A stretch of 17,563 nucleotides of DNA from an uncultured Bacilli bacterium (GCA_944359595.1 CALVSV010000070.1:1-17563), one strand, 5' to 3'; positions 7,728-16,531 are shown, counted from the stretch's first letter. The notes: generated by a model from the letters alone, not told the origin. Numbers and translations: made by a program.

Positions 7728-8969
7728 TCACCTTGATCTATATTTAGTTACTAATTTATATATAGGATAGTTGATTAGTAGATCAAATTCACCAACATAT
7801 TCAATAACATTACTATTAAAGCCTAGTTTAAATTTATTTAATCCATAATATTTATTATTTGTTTTTTTAAAGTTACCAACTATTCCATTTAAATCTATAT
7901 AATAATATTTTGAATTTATACATTCTTTAATTACATTCCATTTTAATAAATGATTAGGATTAAATGATTTATAGGCTGGATCTATACCATCTATTAAAAA
8001 TTGGGCTTGTTTATTATATTTAATTACCATAGAGGAAGCTATTATAAATCCATTAGGATAATTTTTTAATAGTTGTGTTGCTATTTTAATATCATTTTTA
8101 TAAACTGTAATTAATTTATCAGATTCTATTTTTCTATTTACTATTTTCTTGTTTGTTTTATTGGCATTTTTCCATATATATTCTACATATTTATTGTTTT
8201 TTTCTATTTCTTGTTCATATAATTTTTTAGAGTTTTCCAAATATTTAATTGTATTAACTTTTACCATATAAATATCTAACATATCTTTTTTCTTAAATAT
8301 ATCATAATAGTCATAATAATAATCTATTGGTCTATTATAATTATTTTTAACTAAGTTATAAAATATTTTAATATCATCTCTAGTACCTTTATATACTTCT
8401 AAGCCTTTTCTTTTAGCGTTATTAATTTTATTTCTAATATCTTTATTAAATGATTTATACATATCATATTCACTTTTATCTAATTTTATAACTGCATTCC
8501 ATCTAGGTTTTAATGATTCAAAGTATAAATTGAATCCACAATGTTTGTAACCTAGACTTTCCATTTTTTTAATAAATTTTGTGCTGTCTTTACCATATTT
8601 AATTATATTACCTGATTTATCTCTAGATTTATTTATTATTGCAGGATCAAGTTTTAAATATGCAAAATTATTTTTCTTTAAATAATCCTTTAATAAACTT
8701 GTAAATTTTTCAAATATATTTTCATCATAATAATCAATTAAAAAACCTCTAGGTGCATAGCCATACTTATATTTACCAAAAACATTTTTATATATTATTA
8801 ATGTTTGAGCATATACTATATTTTTATCATCAATCATAGCTAAATATAATGTATTAAAGCCACGTCTCTTCATCCAATCACCATAGTAACTAGTTTGATA
8901 AAAATTTCTTATATGGTTTTTTCTAGGAAAATCGTCAAACACTTCTTTTGGTATTTCGTATAATTTCAT
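7728..8969 (-). CDS. FemAB-family aminoacyltransferase (peptidoglycan bridge formation)
   Basis: FemA/FemX/MurM-type enzymes add amino acids from aminoacyl-tRNA to the stem peptide of peptidoglycan precursors at the inner membrane face. Visible family features are the N-terminal SYYGDWMKRRGF, GYAPRGFLIDYY, a central basic, coiled-coil-like insertion (about 240-295, lysine- and asparagine-rich), and the C-terminal LLKWNVIKECINSKYYYIDLNGIVG and NKFKLGFNSNVIEYVGEFDL. The length of 413 aa is normal. A GTG at 8978 is in frame, but the AAGGGGAA ribosome site lies only about 2 nt away. ATG 8969 has about 9 nt spacing and is preferred. It is divergent from murD, with overlapping promoters. The added amino acid cannot be told from sequence. 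Confidence 0.88.
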   Translation of the reverse strand: MKLYEIPKEVFDDFPRKNHIRNFYQTSYYGDWMKRRGFNTLYLAMIDDKNIVYAQTLIIYKNVFGKYKYGYAPRGFLIDYYDENIFEKFTSLLKDYLKKNNFAYLKLDPAIINKSRDKSGNIIKYGKDSTKFIKKMESLGYKHCGFNLYFESLKPRWNAVIKLDKSEYDMYKSFNKDIRNKINNAKRKGLEVYKGTRDDIKIFYNLVKNNYNRPIDYYYDYYDIFKKKDMLDIYMVKVNTIKYLENSKKLYEQEIEKNNKYVEYIWKNANKTNKKIVNRKIESDKLITVYKNDIKIATQLLKNYPNGFIIASSMVIKYNKQAQFLIDGIDPAYKSFNPNHLLKWNVIKECINSKYYYIDLNGIVGNFKKTNNKYYGLNKFKLGFNSNVIEYVGEFDLLINYPIYKLVTKYRSR

Positions 8970-8999
8970 TAATATCACTTCCCCTTAAAAAATTAATAT

Positions 9000-9028
9000 A
9001 TTATACCACAAATTTGTTAACAAATCAA
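9000..9028 (-). promoter_or_regulatory. Promoter of the FemAB-RNHCP operon
   Basis: On the minus strand, TTGATT (-35, 9023-9028) and a perfect TATAAT (-10, 9000-9005) are separated by exactly 17 bp. Its -35 box abuts the -35 box of the murD promoter on the other strand. Confidence 0.8.
9012..9025. promoter_or_regulatory. Candidate shared operator, perfect palindrome
   Basis: ATTTGTTAACAAAT is a perfect 14-bp palindrome. It covers the whole murD -35 box and half of the FemAB -35 box, a position where a bound dimeric regulator would block both promoters. Short AT-rich palindromes also arise by chance, so this is inference from position. Confidence 0.5.
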
Positions 9029-9045
9029 AAAAAATAGAGTATAAT
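9017..9045 (+). promoter_or_regulatory. murD promoter
   Basis: TTAACA (-35, 9017-9022) and TATAAT (-10, 9040-9045) are separated by 17 bp. The region overlaps the divergent FemAB promoter. Confidence 0.8.
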
Positions 9046-9065
9046 AAGAAGAAACGGGTGATTTT

Positions 9066-10403
9066 ATGTTTGAAAATAAAAAAATATTTATATTGGGAAT
9101 GGCAAGAAGTGGATATGAAGCAGCTAAGTTTTTATCTCAATATAATAATGAAATAGTTTTAAATGATGGAAATGAAAAGCAGGACGAAAAACATATTAAA
9201 GAATTAGAAGAGTTGGGGGTTAAAGTAGTATTAGGTAAACATCCAGATGAATTATTAACAGATGATTTTGATTATATAATTAAAAATCCTGGTATTAAAG
9301 ATACTCATAAATATATTGAATATGCATATAAACATAATATTAAAGTTATTAATGAGATGGAATTAGCATATTATTTTTTATCAAAAAAAGATATAAAATT
9401 AGTTTCTATTACAGGAACTAATGGTAAAACAACTACAACAACATTAATATATGAAATTATAAAAAGAAGTAAAAGAAAAGTTCATTTAACGGGTAATATT
9501 GGATATCCACTTATTAGTTTTTTAAATGATATTAGTAATGGTGATATAGTTGTATCGGAAGTATCTATACAACAATTAGTAAATTTAGATAAATTTAAAC
9601 CTGATATAGCAGTTATAACTAATATTAGTGAAGCTCATATTGATCATGTTGGATCATTTGAAAACTATATTAAAACAAAAGCTAAAATATTTAGGAATCA
9701 AACTAAAGATGATTATGCAATAATAAATATGGAAAATAATTATTGTATGGATATAACAAAAGATATAAATAGTAATAAAATGTATTTTTCTAGTAAAAAT
9801 GTTGCAGATATATATATAAATAATAATAGTATTTATTATAAAAATAATAAGTATTTAGAGTTAGATGAAATTGGATTAATAGGTATGCATAATTATGAAA
9901 ATATAATGTGTGCGATATTAGCTTGTAAAATAATAGGTGTAGAAGATAAATACATTAAAGAAGTTATTAGGACGTTTAATGGAGTAGAACACAGATTAGA
10001 ATATGTATGTAGTAAAAATAAAAGGAAATTTTATAATGATTCAAAAGCTACTAATAATAAATCTACTATGATAGCTTTATCGTCATTTAAAAGTTCAACG
10101 ATATTAATTATGGGTGGTCTTGATAGGGGACAAAGTTTTGATGAATTATATCCATATATGAAAAATGTAAAGCTTGTAGTAGCTTATGGTCAAACAAAGA
10201 ATAAAATAAAAGATTTTTGTAATAAATATAATATAAAGTGTAATGTTTTTGATAATTTATTAGAATCTACACATAATGCTTATGATAATTCTATTGAAGG
10301 TGACATCATATTACTTAGTCCAGCTTGCGCTTCATGGGATCAATATAAAAAATTTGAAGATAGAGGCTTAGAATTTAAAAAAATAGTAAATGATATAAAT
10401 TAA
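9066..10403 (+). CDS. murD: UDP-N-acetylmuramoylalanine--D-glutamate ligase
   Basis: Cytoplasmic ATP-dependent ligase that adds D-glutamate to UDP-MurNAc-L-Ala in peptidoglycan synthesis. The 445-aa length is normal. Family features in order: the N-terminal GMARSGYEAAKFL nucleotide-sugar site, ATP loop GTNGKTTT at 117-124, EAHIDHVG (about 190-197), NDSKATN (about 323-329) and GGLDRGQ, with SPACASWDQY near the C-terminus. The usual SSFQL stretch reads VSIQQL here, a substitution worth noting but not disabling by itself. The ribosome site GGGTGAT precedes ATG 9066. The gene stands alone downstream of a strong promoter and opposite the FemAB gene, which acts later in the same precursor pathway. 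Confidence 0.96.
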   Translation: MFENKKIFILGMARSGYEAAKFLSQYNNEIVLNDGNEKQDEKHIKELEELGVKVVLGKHPDELLTDDFDYIIKNPGIKDTHKYIEYAYKHNIKVINEMELAYYFLSKKDIKLVSITGTNGKTTTTTLIYEIIKRSKRKVHLTGNIGYPLISFLNDISNGDIVVSEVSIQQLVNLDKFKPDIAVITNISEAHIDHVGSFENYIKTKAKIFRNQTKDDYAIINMENNYCMDITKDINSNKMYFSSKNVADIYINNNSIYYKNNKYLELDEIGLIGMHNYENIMCAILACKIIGVEDKYIKEVIRTFNGVEHRLEYVCSKNKRKFYNDSKATNNKSTMIALSSFKSSTILIMGGLDRGQSFDELYPYMKNVKLVVAYGQTKNKIKDFCNKYNIKCNVFDNLLESTHNAYDNSIEGDIILLSPACASWDQYKKFEDRGLEFKKIVNDIN

Positions 10404-11719
<1,316 letters not shown>

Positions 11720-11748
11720 TTTACATTTAAGTAATACTATGATAAAAT
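11720..11748 (+). promoter_or_regulatory. secG promoter
   Basis: TTTACA (-35, 11720-11725) and TAAAAT (-10, 11743-11748) are separated by 17 bp. They begin right after the eno stop codon, so secG need not depend on eno transcription. Confidence 0.7.
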
Positions 11749-11772
11749 AACTAAAGAAATGAGGGAAGTACT

Positions 11773-11997
11773 ATGGATATAGTTTTAATGATAATTTCAA
11801 TACTATTAATAGCTATATGTCTTCTACAAAGTAGTAAAGCAGAAAGTGCATCAAATATATTACAAGGTGGAGGAAGCGAGCTATTCAGTAATAGAAAAGA
11901 ACGTGGTGGAGAACTTATTATTACACGTATAACATTTATTTTAGGAATGCTTTTCTTTGTTGTATCATTTCTATTATCAACTGGAATTATTAAATAA
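11773..11997 (+). CDS. secG: Preprotein translocase subunit SecG
   Basis: A small (74 aa) accessory subunit of the SecYEG protein-export channel. It has the standard layout: a first membrane segment (about 2-18, IVLMIISILLIAICLLQ), the conserved glycine-rich loop GGGSELF followed by RKERGGE (about 32-46), and a second segment (about 50-72). The length is typical. The ribosome site GAGGGAAG precedes ATG 11773. Position after eno is a frequent arrangement in low-GC Gram-positives (known context, here seen). It ends in a shared terminator. Confidence 0.95.
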   Translation: MDIVLMIISILLIAICLLQSSKAESASNILQGGGSELFSNRKERGGELIITRITFILGMLFFVVSFLLSTGIIK

Positions 11998-12024
11998 AAA
12001 AATTGAGTAAAATCAATTTTTTTT
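11996..12024. terminator. Bidirectional terminator between secG and the convergent gene
   Basis: AAAAAAATTGA pairs with TCAATTTTTTT in an 11-bp stem with a 6-base loop (GTAAAA), flanked by A and T runs. The secG stop (11995-11997) touches one arm and the minus-strand stop TGA (12013-12015) lies in the other. Confidence 0.8.
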
Positions 12025-12939
12025 ATTTAATATCCAAGATATTTCTGGAATGTAATAGTTTTTAGATAAATATATATATACATCTTTTAAAAATATTTCA
12101 TATTCTTTATTCCTAACAATAATTTTATTTAATTCATTTTCATTTGATTTTTCATCTATAATATCTTCAAATATATCAAAATAATATGTAGGATATAATA
12201 ATCTTGCATAAAACATTCTAACTTCAAAATTATTAGGTCTAATAATATTAAAGAAGTTATCAATCTTATCTATTAAATTATTTTTATTATTAAAAAAACA
12301 AGATTTGATATATTCTGCTATATCTCTTACTCTATAATCTATAATAAACTCTAATGGATTAAATAAATCTAATAAAGTATTATTAGTATTTAATCTTCTA
12401 TGACATAAAGATAAATTTATTTTATCTTTATTTTCTAATAATGTGTTTCTAGCATAACTTATTGCATTTTCAGCAAGTCCTATATAATAACTAAAGCTAT
12501 TAGCAATATCTTTATATTTTATACCAAATTGACTTATTTGATATTCTAAGTAATCATTTTTAATTTCCCATAGTGTTGCCCAATCTTTTTGTATTAATAT
12601 ATCTTCTTGTTTCTTTATAAGTGTATTATTAGTTAAATATGATATAGAACTTATATCAATAAATTCATTTTCTTTTATATATACTTTTAATAATATATAC
12701 ATAATATTATCTATTATTGTAATAATATTATTATCTTTATTTAATATTATTTCATGCACATATATATTTTTTCTTTTTAATTCTATATTTATTTTATATA
12801 ATGAATTTACTTCTTTTATATCTCTATAATATGGGTATAAATAATATCTACTATTATTTATTTTAAAATAATATACTCCATCTTTTTGATGTATATTATC
12901 GGGATTTAAATTATAATAAAATATACATGCATTTTTCAT
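12013..12939 (-). CDS. Possible degenerate APH/CotS-YutH-like kinase-fold protein
   Basis: 308 aa, soluble. An N-terminal beta-rich lobe (about 1-100) is followed by a helical C-lobe containing DWATLWEIKNDYLEYQI (119-135) and YYIGLAENAISYA (151-163). Then comes LCHRRLN at 178-184, followed by NPLEFIIDYRVRDIAEYI at 194-211. In aminoglycoside-phosphotransferase-fold proteins a HGDxxxxN motif and a later D precede an RDxA segment. Here the catalytic Asp position reads Arg, so it may be catalytically dead. A relation to spore-coat kinase-like proteins (CotS/YutH) is from pattern memory only. No spore genes are seen in the window. AGGTGAGG lies in front of ATG. Convergent with secG, divergent from the next gene. 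Confidence 0.5.
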   Translation of the reverse strand: MKNACIFYYNLNPDNIHQKDGVYYFKINNSRYYLYPYYRDIKEVNSLYKINIELKRKNIYVHEIILNKDNNIITIIDNIMYILLKVYIKENEFIDISSISYLTNNTLIKKQEDILIQKDWATLWEIKNDYLEYQISQFGIKYKDIANSFSYYIGLAENAISYARNTLLENKDKINLSLCHRRLNTNNTLLDLFNPLEFIIDYRVRDIAEYIKSCFFNNKNNLIDKIDNFFNIIRPNNFEVRMFYARLLYPTYYFDIFEDIIDEKSNENELNKIIVRNKEYEIFLKDVYIYLSKNYYIPEISWILNKKN

Positions 12940-13011
12940 AACCTCACCTATAAAATTATATTTATATTTATATCTAAATATGATACTATGAAATAATAGG
13001 AGTGAAAAATA

Positions 13012-13813
13012 ATGTTAATAAATATTAAAAAAATAATTGGTTTAATTTTGATTTCTTTTCTTTTGTTATTTATTCCCTTTAAATGAGCGTATGCTAAAAA
13101 TTTATCGTTTGAAGATGTTGTTAATGCTTTAAAAAATAGTGATACATATTCTTCTCTTGAAAGTAGTGGTGTTAGTTTAAATATTAGTTCCACAAATAAT
13201 AAGATAACTATTACAGCAAATACGTATGTAACAGAATTTACCTTTGGCGGAAAATGGACTTGAAGTAACTACATTTGATTATTCATATACTACAGCAAGC
13301 GGTACAGCACAAGGTACTGCATGTGATACATTTAAAATAAATATTAATTATTTAGATCTAGATTTGGGCTCAGGATCAGAATCAAGTTCAGGAACAACAC
13401 AAACTACTACAGTAAAACCAACTATTGAATTTGATAACGTAAAATATAATTCAATTACTGTAACAGTAAGCGCTAATGTTGAAGCTGGTAAGACATGTAA
13501 TTTATATAAATCTACAAATGGTAGTAACTATGAACTTTTAGCGCAAGTAGATTGTAAAAATGGTGCTAGCTATACAGATAACAATATTGAAGCAAATAAA
13601 ATATATTATTATAGAGCAGATGTTGGTGGTAATGCAAATTATAGTGGTGTTATACTAGCTACGACTCCAGGAGTTACAAGTAATGAAGAAAAAATGGAAA
13701 AGAGTCCAGATACTGGTATTTCTTATCCTATTCTTGGTATAGTTATACTACTTACTACTAGTATTTTTACTATAGTTTATTTAAGAAAGAAAAATTTATT
13801 TCATAAAGTATAA
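13012..13813 (+). pseudogene. Decayed wall-anchored surface protein with SPDTG sorting signal
   Basis: ATG 13012 follows a strong AGGAGTGA ribosome site. It begins a signal peptide (MLINIKKIIG, then a hydrophobic stretch to about residue 23) broken by TGA at 13084-13086, just before AYAKN, a likely signal-peptidase site. That frame stops at 13261-13263. The rest continues one frame over, from near 13244 to 13813; removing one T from 13243-13245 restores ...TEFTLAENGLEV. The C-terminal part has a serine/threonine-rich linker, a fibronectin-III-like domain (PTIEFDNVKYNSITVTV to SGVILATTPG), then SPDTG, a hydrophobic segment and RKKNLFHKV. That is a sortase-type wall anchor. Two independent lesions argue for real decay. 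The TTG at 13244 would give a leaderless fragment and is not a likely real start. Confidence 0.75.
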
Positions 13814-13817
13814 ATCA

Positions 13818-13850
13818 AAAAGACTCATGAATTTTATTTATGGGTCTTTT
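13818..13850 (+). terminator. Rho-independent terminator
   Basis: AAAAGACTCAT (13818-13828) pairs with ATGGGTCTTTT (13840-13850) including one G-U pair, with an 11-base loop and terminal T run. Confidence 0.8.
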
Positions 13851-13908
13851 AAATATAATAAATGTATAAAATACTTAATTTCTATAATAATAATATTGGA
13901 GGGATATC

Positions 13909-14340
13909 ATGAAAAAAGAAGAGATAGATGTTTTAGATGAATTAAATAAAGGTGCTTGTATGGGTATTGACGCTATTAATTTTATTATGGACAAAGTTAA
14001 AGATAAAAAATTAAAAAAAGAACTAAGAATACAATATGATACATATAAAAATATAATAGAAAAAATAAAAGAATTATATCCAGACTACAGCACTAAAGAA
14101 CCACACGAAACAAATGTTATAAATAAAGCTATGACTTGGTATGGAATAGAGATGAAAACACTTGTAGATGATAGTACTTCAAAAATAGCAGAATTATTGC
14201 TTCAAGGCACTAATATGGGCATCATAGAGGGTAGGAAACTATTAAATCATAAAGATACTAATAAAGAGATAAATGATATTATTGAAGAGTATGTAGCTAT
14301 GCAAGAAAGAGCAGTAGAAAACTTAAAAAAATTCTTATAA
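13909..14340 (+). CDS. Four-helix-bundle protein, ferritin-like/DUF2383-type (tentative)
   Basis: 143 aa, soluble, strongly helical and charged, with no signal peptide. It appears to have four helices: LNKGACMGIDAINFIMDKV, then ELRIQYDTYKNIIEKIKEL, then KAMTWYGIEMKTLVDD, then IIEEYVAMQERAVENLKKFL. The layout recalls the PA2169/DUF2383-like or ferritin-like bundles common as unnamed genes in Clostridia and Bacilli. I see no clear di-iron motif pair (ExxH), so metal binding is not claimed. The ribosome site GGAGGGAT precedes ATG 13909. It stands alone after the terminator of the decayed surface gene. Confidence 0.6.
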   Translation: MKKEEIDVLDELNKGACMGIDAINFIMDKVKDKKLKKELRIQYDTYKNIIEKIKELYPDYSTKEPHETNVINKAMTWYGIEMKTLVDDSTSKIAELLLQGTNMGIIEGRKLLNHKDTNKEINDIIEEYVAMQERAVENLKKFL

Positions 14341-14380
14341 TAATATAAATAAAAAAGTAATAATATATATTGGTGATACT

Positions 14381-14839
14381 ATGAAAATCAATTTTAAAAA
14401 ATTACTAATATATATATTTATTACTTTTTTAATTGCTAATTTATTTTCTATATTTATAGTAAATTCAAATACATATAATAATTTAAATACTATAATAGAT
14501 GTTCCTAAATTTATATTTCCTATAGTATGGAGTATTTTATATTTAATAATGGCTATATCTTTATATGTTATATCAGAATCGTATGATAAAGATAAAAATA
14601 AAGCAATAAAAATATATTTTATTCAATTAATAGTTAATTCATTATGGACATTAATATTTTTTGGATTAAATTTATATACATTATCTTATATTTGGATAAT
14701 ATTATTAATATTATTAGTTATAATTATGATAATAAAATTTTATAATATTAATAAAATTATTGGATTAATAAATATACCATATTTATTATGGCTATTATTT
14801 GCTTTATATTTAAATTTTACAATATCTTTAATAAATTAA
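14381..14839 (+). CDS. TspO/MBR family membrane protein
   Basis: 152 aa with five hydrophobic segments, the TspO topology. Conserved features are FPIVWSILYLIMAISLYV (about 45-62), FIQLIVNSLWTLIFFGLN (about 77-94) and IPYLLWLLFALYLNF near the end. The family binds porphyrins and related ligands and affects stress and tetrapyrrole metabolism; the role in this organism is unknown. The ribosome site GGTGAT precedes ATG 14381. It lies 40 bp after the helical-bundle gene with no clear terminator between, so the two may be co-transcribed. A hairpin follows. Confidence 0.88.
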   Translation: MKINFKKLLIYIFITFLIANLFSIFIVNSNTYNNLNTIIDVPKFIFPIVWSILYLIMAISLYVISESYDKDKNKAIKIYFIQLIVNSLWTLIFFGLNLYTLSYIWIILLILLVIIMIIKFYNINKIIGLINIPYLLWLLFALYLNFTISLIN

Positions 14840-14878
14840 GTATAGTATATGTCTACTTACTTAATTTATTTATTTTTT
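14833..14878 (+). terminator. Probable terminator after the TspO gene
   Basis: AAATTAAGTA (14833-14842) pairs with TACTTAATTT (14858-14867) in a 10-bp stem with a 15-base loop, followed by a T-rich stretch ending about 14878. The stem covers the stop codon of the upstream gene. Confidence 0.65.
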
Positions 14879-14880
14879 AA

Positions 14881-14909
14881 TTGATTAAAAATAAATATTA
14901 TGTTAATAT
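14881..14909 (+). promoter_or_regulatory. Possible promoter of the surface-protein gene at 14950
   Basis: TTGATT (14881-14886) and TAATAT (14904-14909) are spaced 17 bp. The -10 box is imperfect, and alternatives such as TATACT lie slightly downstream at poor spacing. Confidence 0.4.
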
Positions 14910-14949
14910 TATACTATAGAAGTATAGAAAGGAGATATTATTATTAATT

Positions 14950-15534
14950 ATGGAAAAAGTAAGAAATAAAAATAAAAAAGTATTAATAATTTTATCTTTA
15001 ATAATATTTTTTATGATATGTGTGTTTACAACTTTAGCATATTTTAGGTATACATATAAATCTGAACCAATTATCATAACTACTACTGATTTAAAACTTA
15101 ACATAACAATTAATGATATTATTAACAATAAAAATATACAACCAACTACATGGTCTAGTAACATGGATGAAAACAATAATAATACAAATATAGCGCAAGT
15201 AGATTTAAATGTTAATAGTAATTCAAAAATAAACGCTACATATACTGTAAATATTAATGGCGATATTGTTAAAAATCCATCATATACTGGTGGAGAGATA
15301 TCTGATATAAAGTATAAGGTATATGATAATAATAATAATTTTATTAGTGAAGGAGAATTTACTGATACAACAAACATTAAGATAATAGATGGTATGATTA
15401 CTACTGATGGCAATTTAAACAAAGATTATATTATATATATTTATATAGATGAAACAGGAGAAGTACAAAATAGTTTAAAAGATATTAGTTTTAATATAAA
15501 ATTCACTGGAGAAGCAAATCAAATAGAAGAATAA
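14950..15534 (+). CDS. Membrane-anchored extracellular beta-rich protein (TasA/camelysin-like, tentative)
   Basis: 194 aa. A basic N-terminus (MEKVRNKNKK) precedes a hydrophobic segment at about 11-30, ending in TLAYFRYTYKSEP. The rest is a Thr/Asn/Ile-rich beta-type ectodomain, the general form of TasA/camelysin-like exported proteins. Residues about 115-190 match the N-terminal domain of the gene at 1-1246: KVYDNNNNFISEGEF against ALYSGDTKISNGNF, and LNKDYIIYIYIDETGEVQNS against LDNKNYELYIWISENDLDQS, both ending in a GEANQ/EGNQ motif. So this is a stand-alone copy of a domain that elsewhere carries a lectin-like head. AAAGGAG lies about 15 nt before ATG, longer than usual; no better start is seen. 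Confidence 0.7.
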   Translation: MEKVRNKNKKVLIILSLIIFFMICVFTTLAYFRYTYKSEPIIITTTDLKLNITINDIINNKNIQPTTWSSNMDENNNNTNIAQVDLNVNSNSKINATYTVNINGDIVKNPSYTGGEISDIKYKVYDNNNNFISEGEFTDTTNIKIIDGMITTDGNLNKDYIIYIYIDETGEVQNSLKDISFNIKFTGEANQIEE

Positions 15535-15566
15535 AAACATGAGCTAAGTTAAGCCCATGTTTTTTT
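15534..15566 (+). terminator. Rho-independent terminator
   Basis: AAAACATG pairs with CATGTTTT. After one A-C mismatch, GCT pairs with AGC, with an AAGTTA loop and a T run to 15566. It directly follows the stop codon. Confidence 0.8.
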
Positions 15567-15590
15567 AATTTGTGCGAAAAATCACAATAT

Positions 15591-15645
15591 ACATTCAACC
15601 TAGTTAATTACACGAATAAAACATTCAACTTGCTTAATCGAATAA
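15591..15645. repeat. Imperfect direct repeat in the leader of the pilin array
   Basis: Two copies (15591-15619 and 15621-15645) share ACATTCAAC at the start and CGAATAA at the end, with a 4-base length difference between. The rest of the 15567-15761 leader holds TCCTCTCTCAC (15663-15673), the reverse complement of a sequence at the module junctions, and no gene I can support. Confidence 0.5.
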
Positions 15646-15747
15646 TATAAAGTGATAAACTGTCCTCTCTCACGAACGCATTAGTTCAGGAATGATCACG
15701 TTATATATCGCACTAATAGTAAATTTAATTTACATTTATATGATACC

Positions 15748-15809
15748 AGGAATGATAGTTAATGAAAGAAGCGACTGGTGAATTAAATATGACTGTTATT
15801 GTTGTAATT
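15748..15809 (+). repeat. 5' end of pilin module 1, identical to 16599-16660
   Basis: 62 bp identical to 16599-16660 (offset 851). It covers the ribosome site AGGA, the spacer and the first 16 codons of the small pilin-like gene, after which the two copies diverge sharply. Outside both ends, similarity is lost at once. Confidence 0.95.
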
Positions 15810-16004
15810 ATAATTGCAGCACTTGCTGGTATAGGAACCTTAATTATTGTGCCTGCTGTATCTACTGGGGTTCGTAGTTCTTCTTGTAGATCAATATTAA
15901 ATGATGAAGGCGCAAGAGCGTTAAAAGATGGGGCAGGCGATTATTATTGTTGTCCTACAGGTACATCTGTAGTTGGTCCAACTTGTCAAATTATGGAAGA
16001 ATAA
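15762..16004 (+). CDS. Small pilin-like membrane protein, module 1
   Basis: 80 aa. A short N-terminus, MKEATG, is followed by a hydrophobic helix (about 9-31), then a small exposed domain with CCPTGTS and further Cys residues (Cys at about 42, 63, 64 and 75), probably disulphide-linked. The shape is that of Flp/type-IV-like pilins. No prepilin peptidase or ATPase gene lies in the window, so assembly into a pilus is inferred. The first 16 codons are identical in DNA to those of the gene at 16613. The ribosome site is AGGA about 10 nt upstream. It is followed 24 bp later by a TadE-like partner. The exposed parts share only the CCPxGxxxxxxxC pattern with the second copy. Confidence 0.7.
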   Translation: MKEATGELNMTVIVVIIIAALAGIGTLIIVPAVSTGVRSSSCRSILNDEGARALKDGAGDYYCCPTGTSVVGPTCQIMEE

Positions 16005-16028
16005 AAATATATGAGGAGATGATTATAT

Positions 16029-16501
16029 ATGCGTGAAGCAATTGGGAGTACTTTTATTTTTAAAATAGCAATATTTTTCATCTTCTTTTTTGTTGCATTT
16101 TTATCTATTGCAATAAATTATTCACAAGCGTTTAGAACAAAAAATGATATTATTAATCATATTGAACAGAGTGAAGGTATAAATAATACATCAAGAAAAA
16201 AATTTCTGATTTAGTGCTTGATAATGGTTATTATCGAGATGTAAGTTGTAATTGTGATGATATAAATTGTGAAGGCAAAATCGGTGAAAATCTTAATGGT
16301 ATTCATATTACCAATTTAGATGGAGCAGAAATTAATGGGGTATGTATTAGAAGATATAATGTTGATGTTGCAAGTAGTACTAGCGCTTATTATAAAGTAA
16401 CAACTTATGTTCATTTTAAATTGCCTATTATTGGAGAACTCTTTTCTATACCAGTAAATGGTGAAACAAAACTAATTGTTAATGATAATTATGAGCCTTA
16501 G
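16029..16501 (+). pseudogene. TadE-like pseudopilin, module 1, frameshifted in an A7 run
   Basis: The first part (16029-16214) reads MREAIGSTF, a hydrophobic segment (about 10-30), then INYSQAF and IEQSEGINNTS, closely matching the intact paralogue at 16956. It then stops early at TAG (16212-16214). The remainder lies in another frame: SDLVLDNGYYRDVSCNCDD, then INGVCIRR, then PIIGELFSIPVNGETKLI, ending at 16501. Adding one A to the A7 run at 16196-16202 restores one protein of about 158 aa. The GTG at 16214 is probably not a real start. The run may be a switchable tract, a decayed site, or a sequencing error. TadE-like naming rests on shape (one N-terminal helix, short ectodomain) and on the PIIG..PVNGET motif. 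Confidence 0.72.
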
Positions 16502-16502
16502 A

Positions 16503-16531
16503 TTTTACATGTAAAGAAAAACCATGTAAAA
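16503..16531 (+). terminator. Hairpin after module 1, possible terminator
   Basis: TTTTACATG (16503-16511) and CATGTAAAA (16523-16531) form a perfect 9-bp stem just after the stop codon. The tail is only moderately T-rich, so it may attenuate rather than fully terminate. Confidence 0.55.

Noticed and set aside
13084..13086. TGA read as tryptophan (mycoplasma code 4)
   Set aside because: It would fit locally, but all Trp codons in intact genes are TGG and several genes end in TGA, so the standard code is used.
12948..13193. Minus-strand open frame over the start of the decayed surface gene
   Set aside because: No ribosome site. The plus strand has a strong ribosome site and a signal peptide.
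14898..15422. Hydrophobic minus-strand open frame of 174 aa
   Set aside because: Antisense shadow of the surface-protein gene at 14950. Its hydrophobicity results from complementing Asn- and Lys-rich codons.
16196..16214. Programmed ribosomal frameshifting in the TadE-like gene
   Set aside because: An A-run could slip, but the intact paralogue has no such site and no stimulatory structure is evident. A simple indel is more economical.
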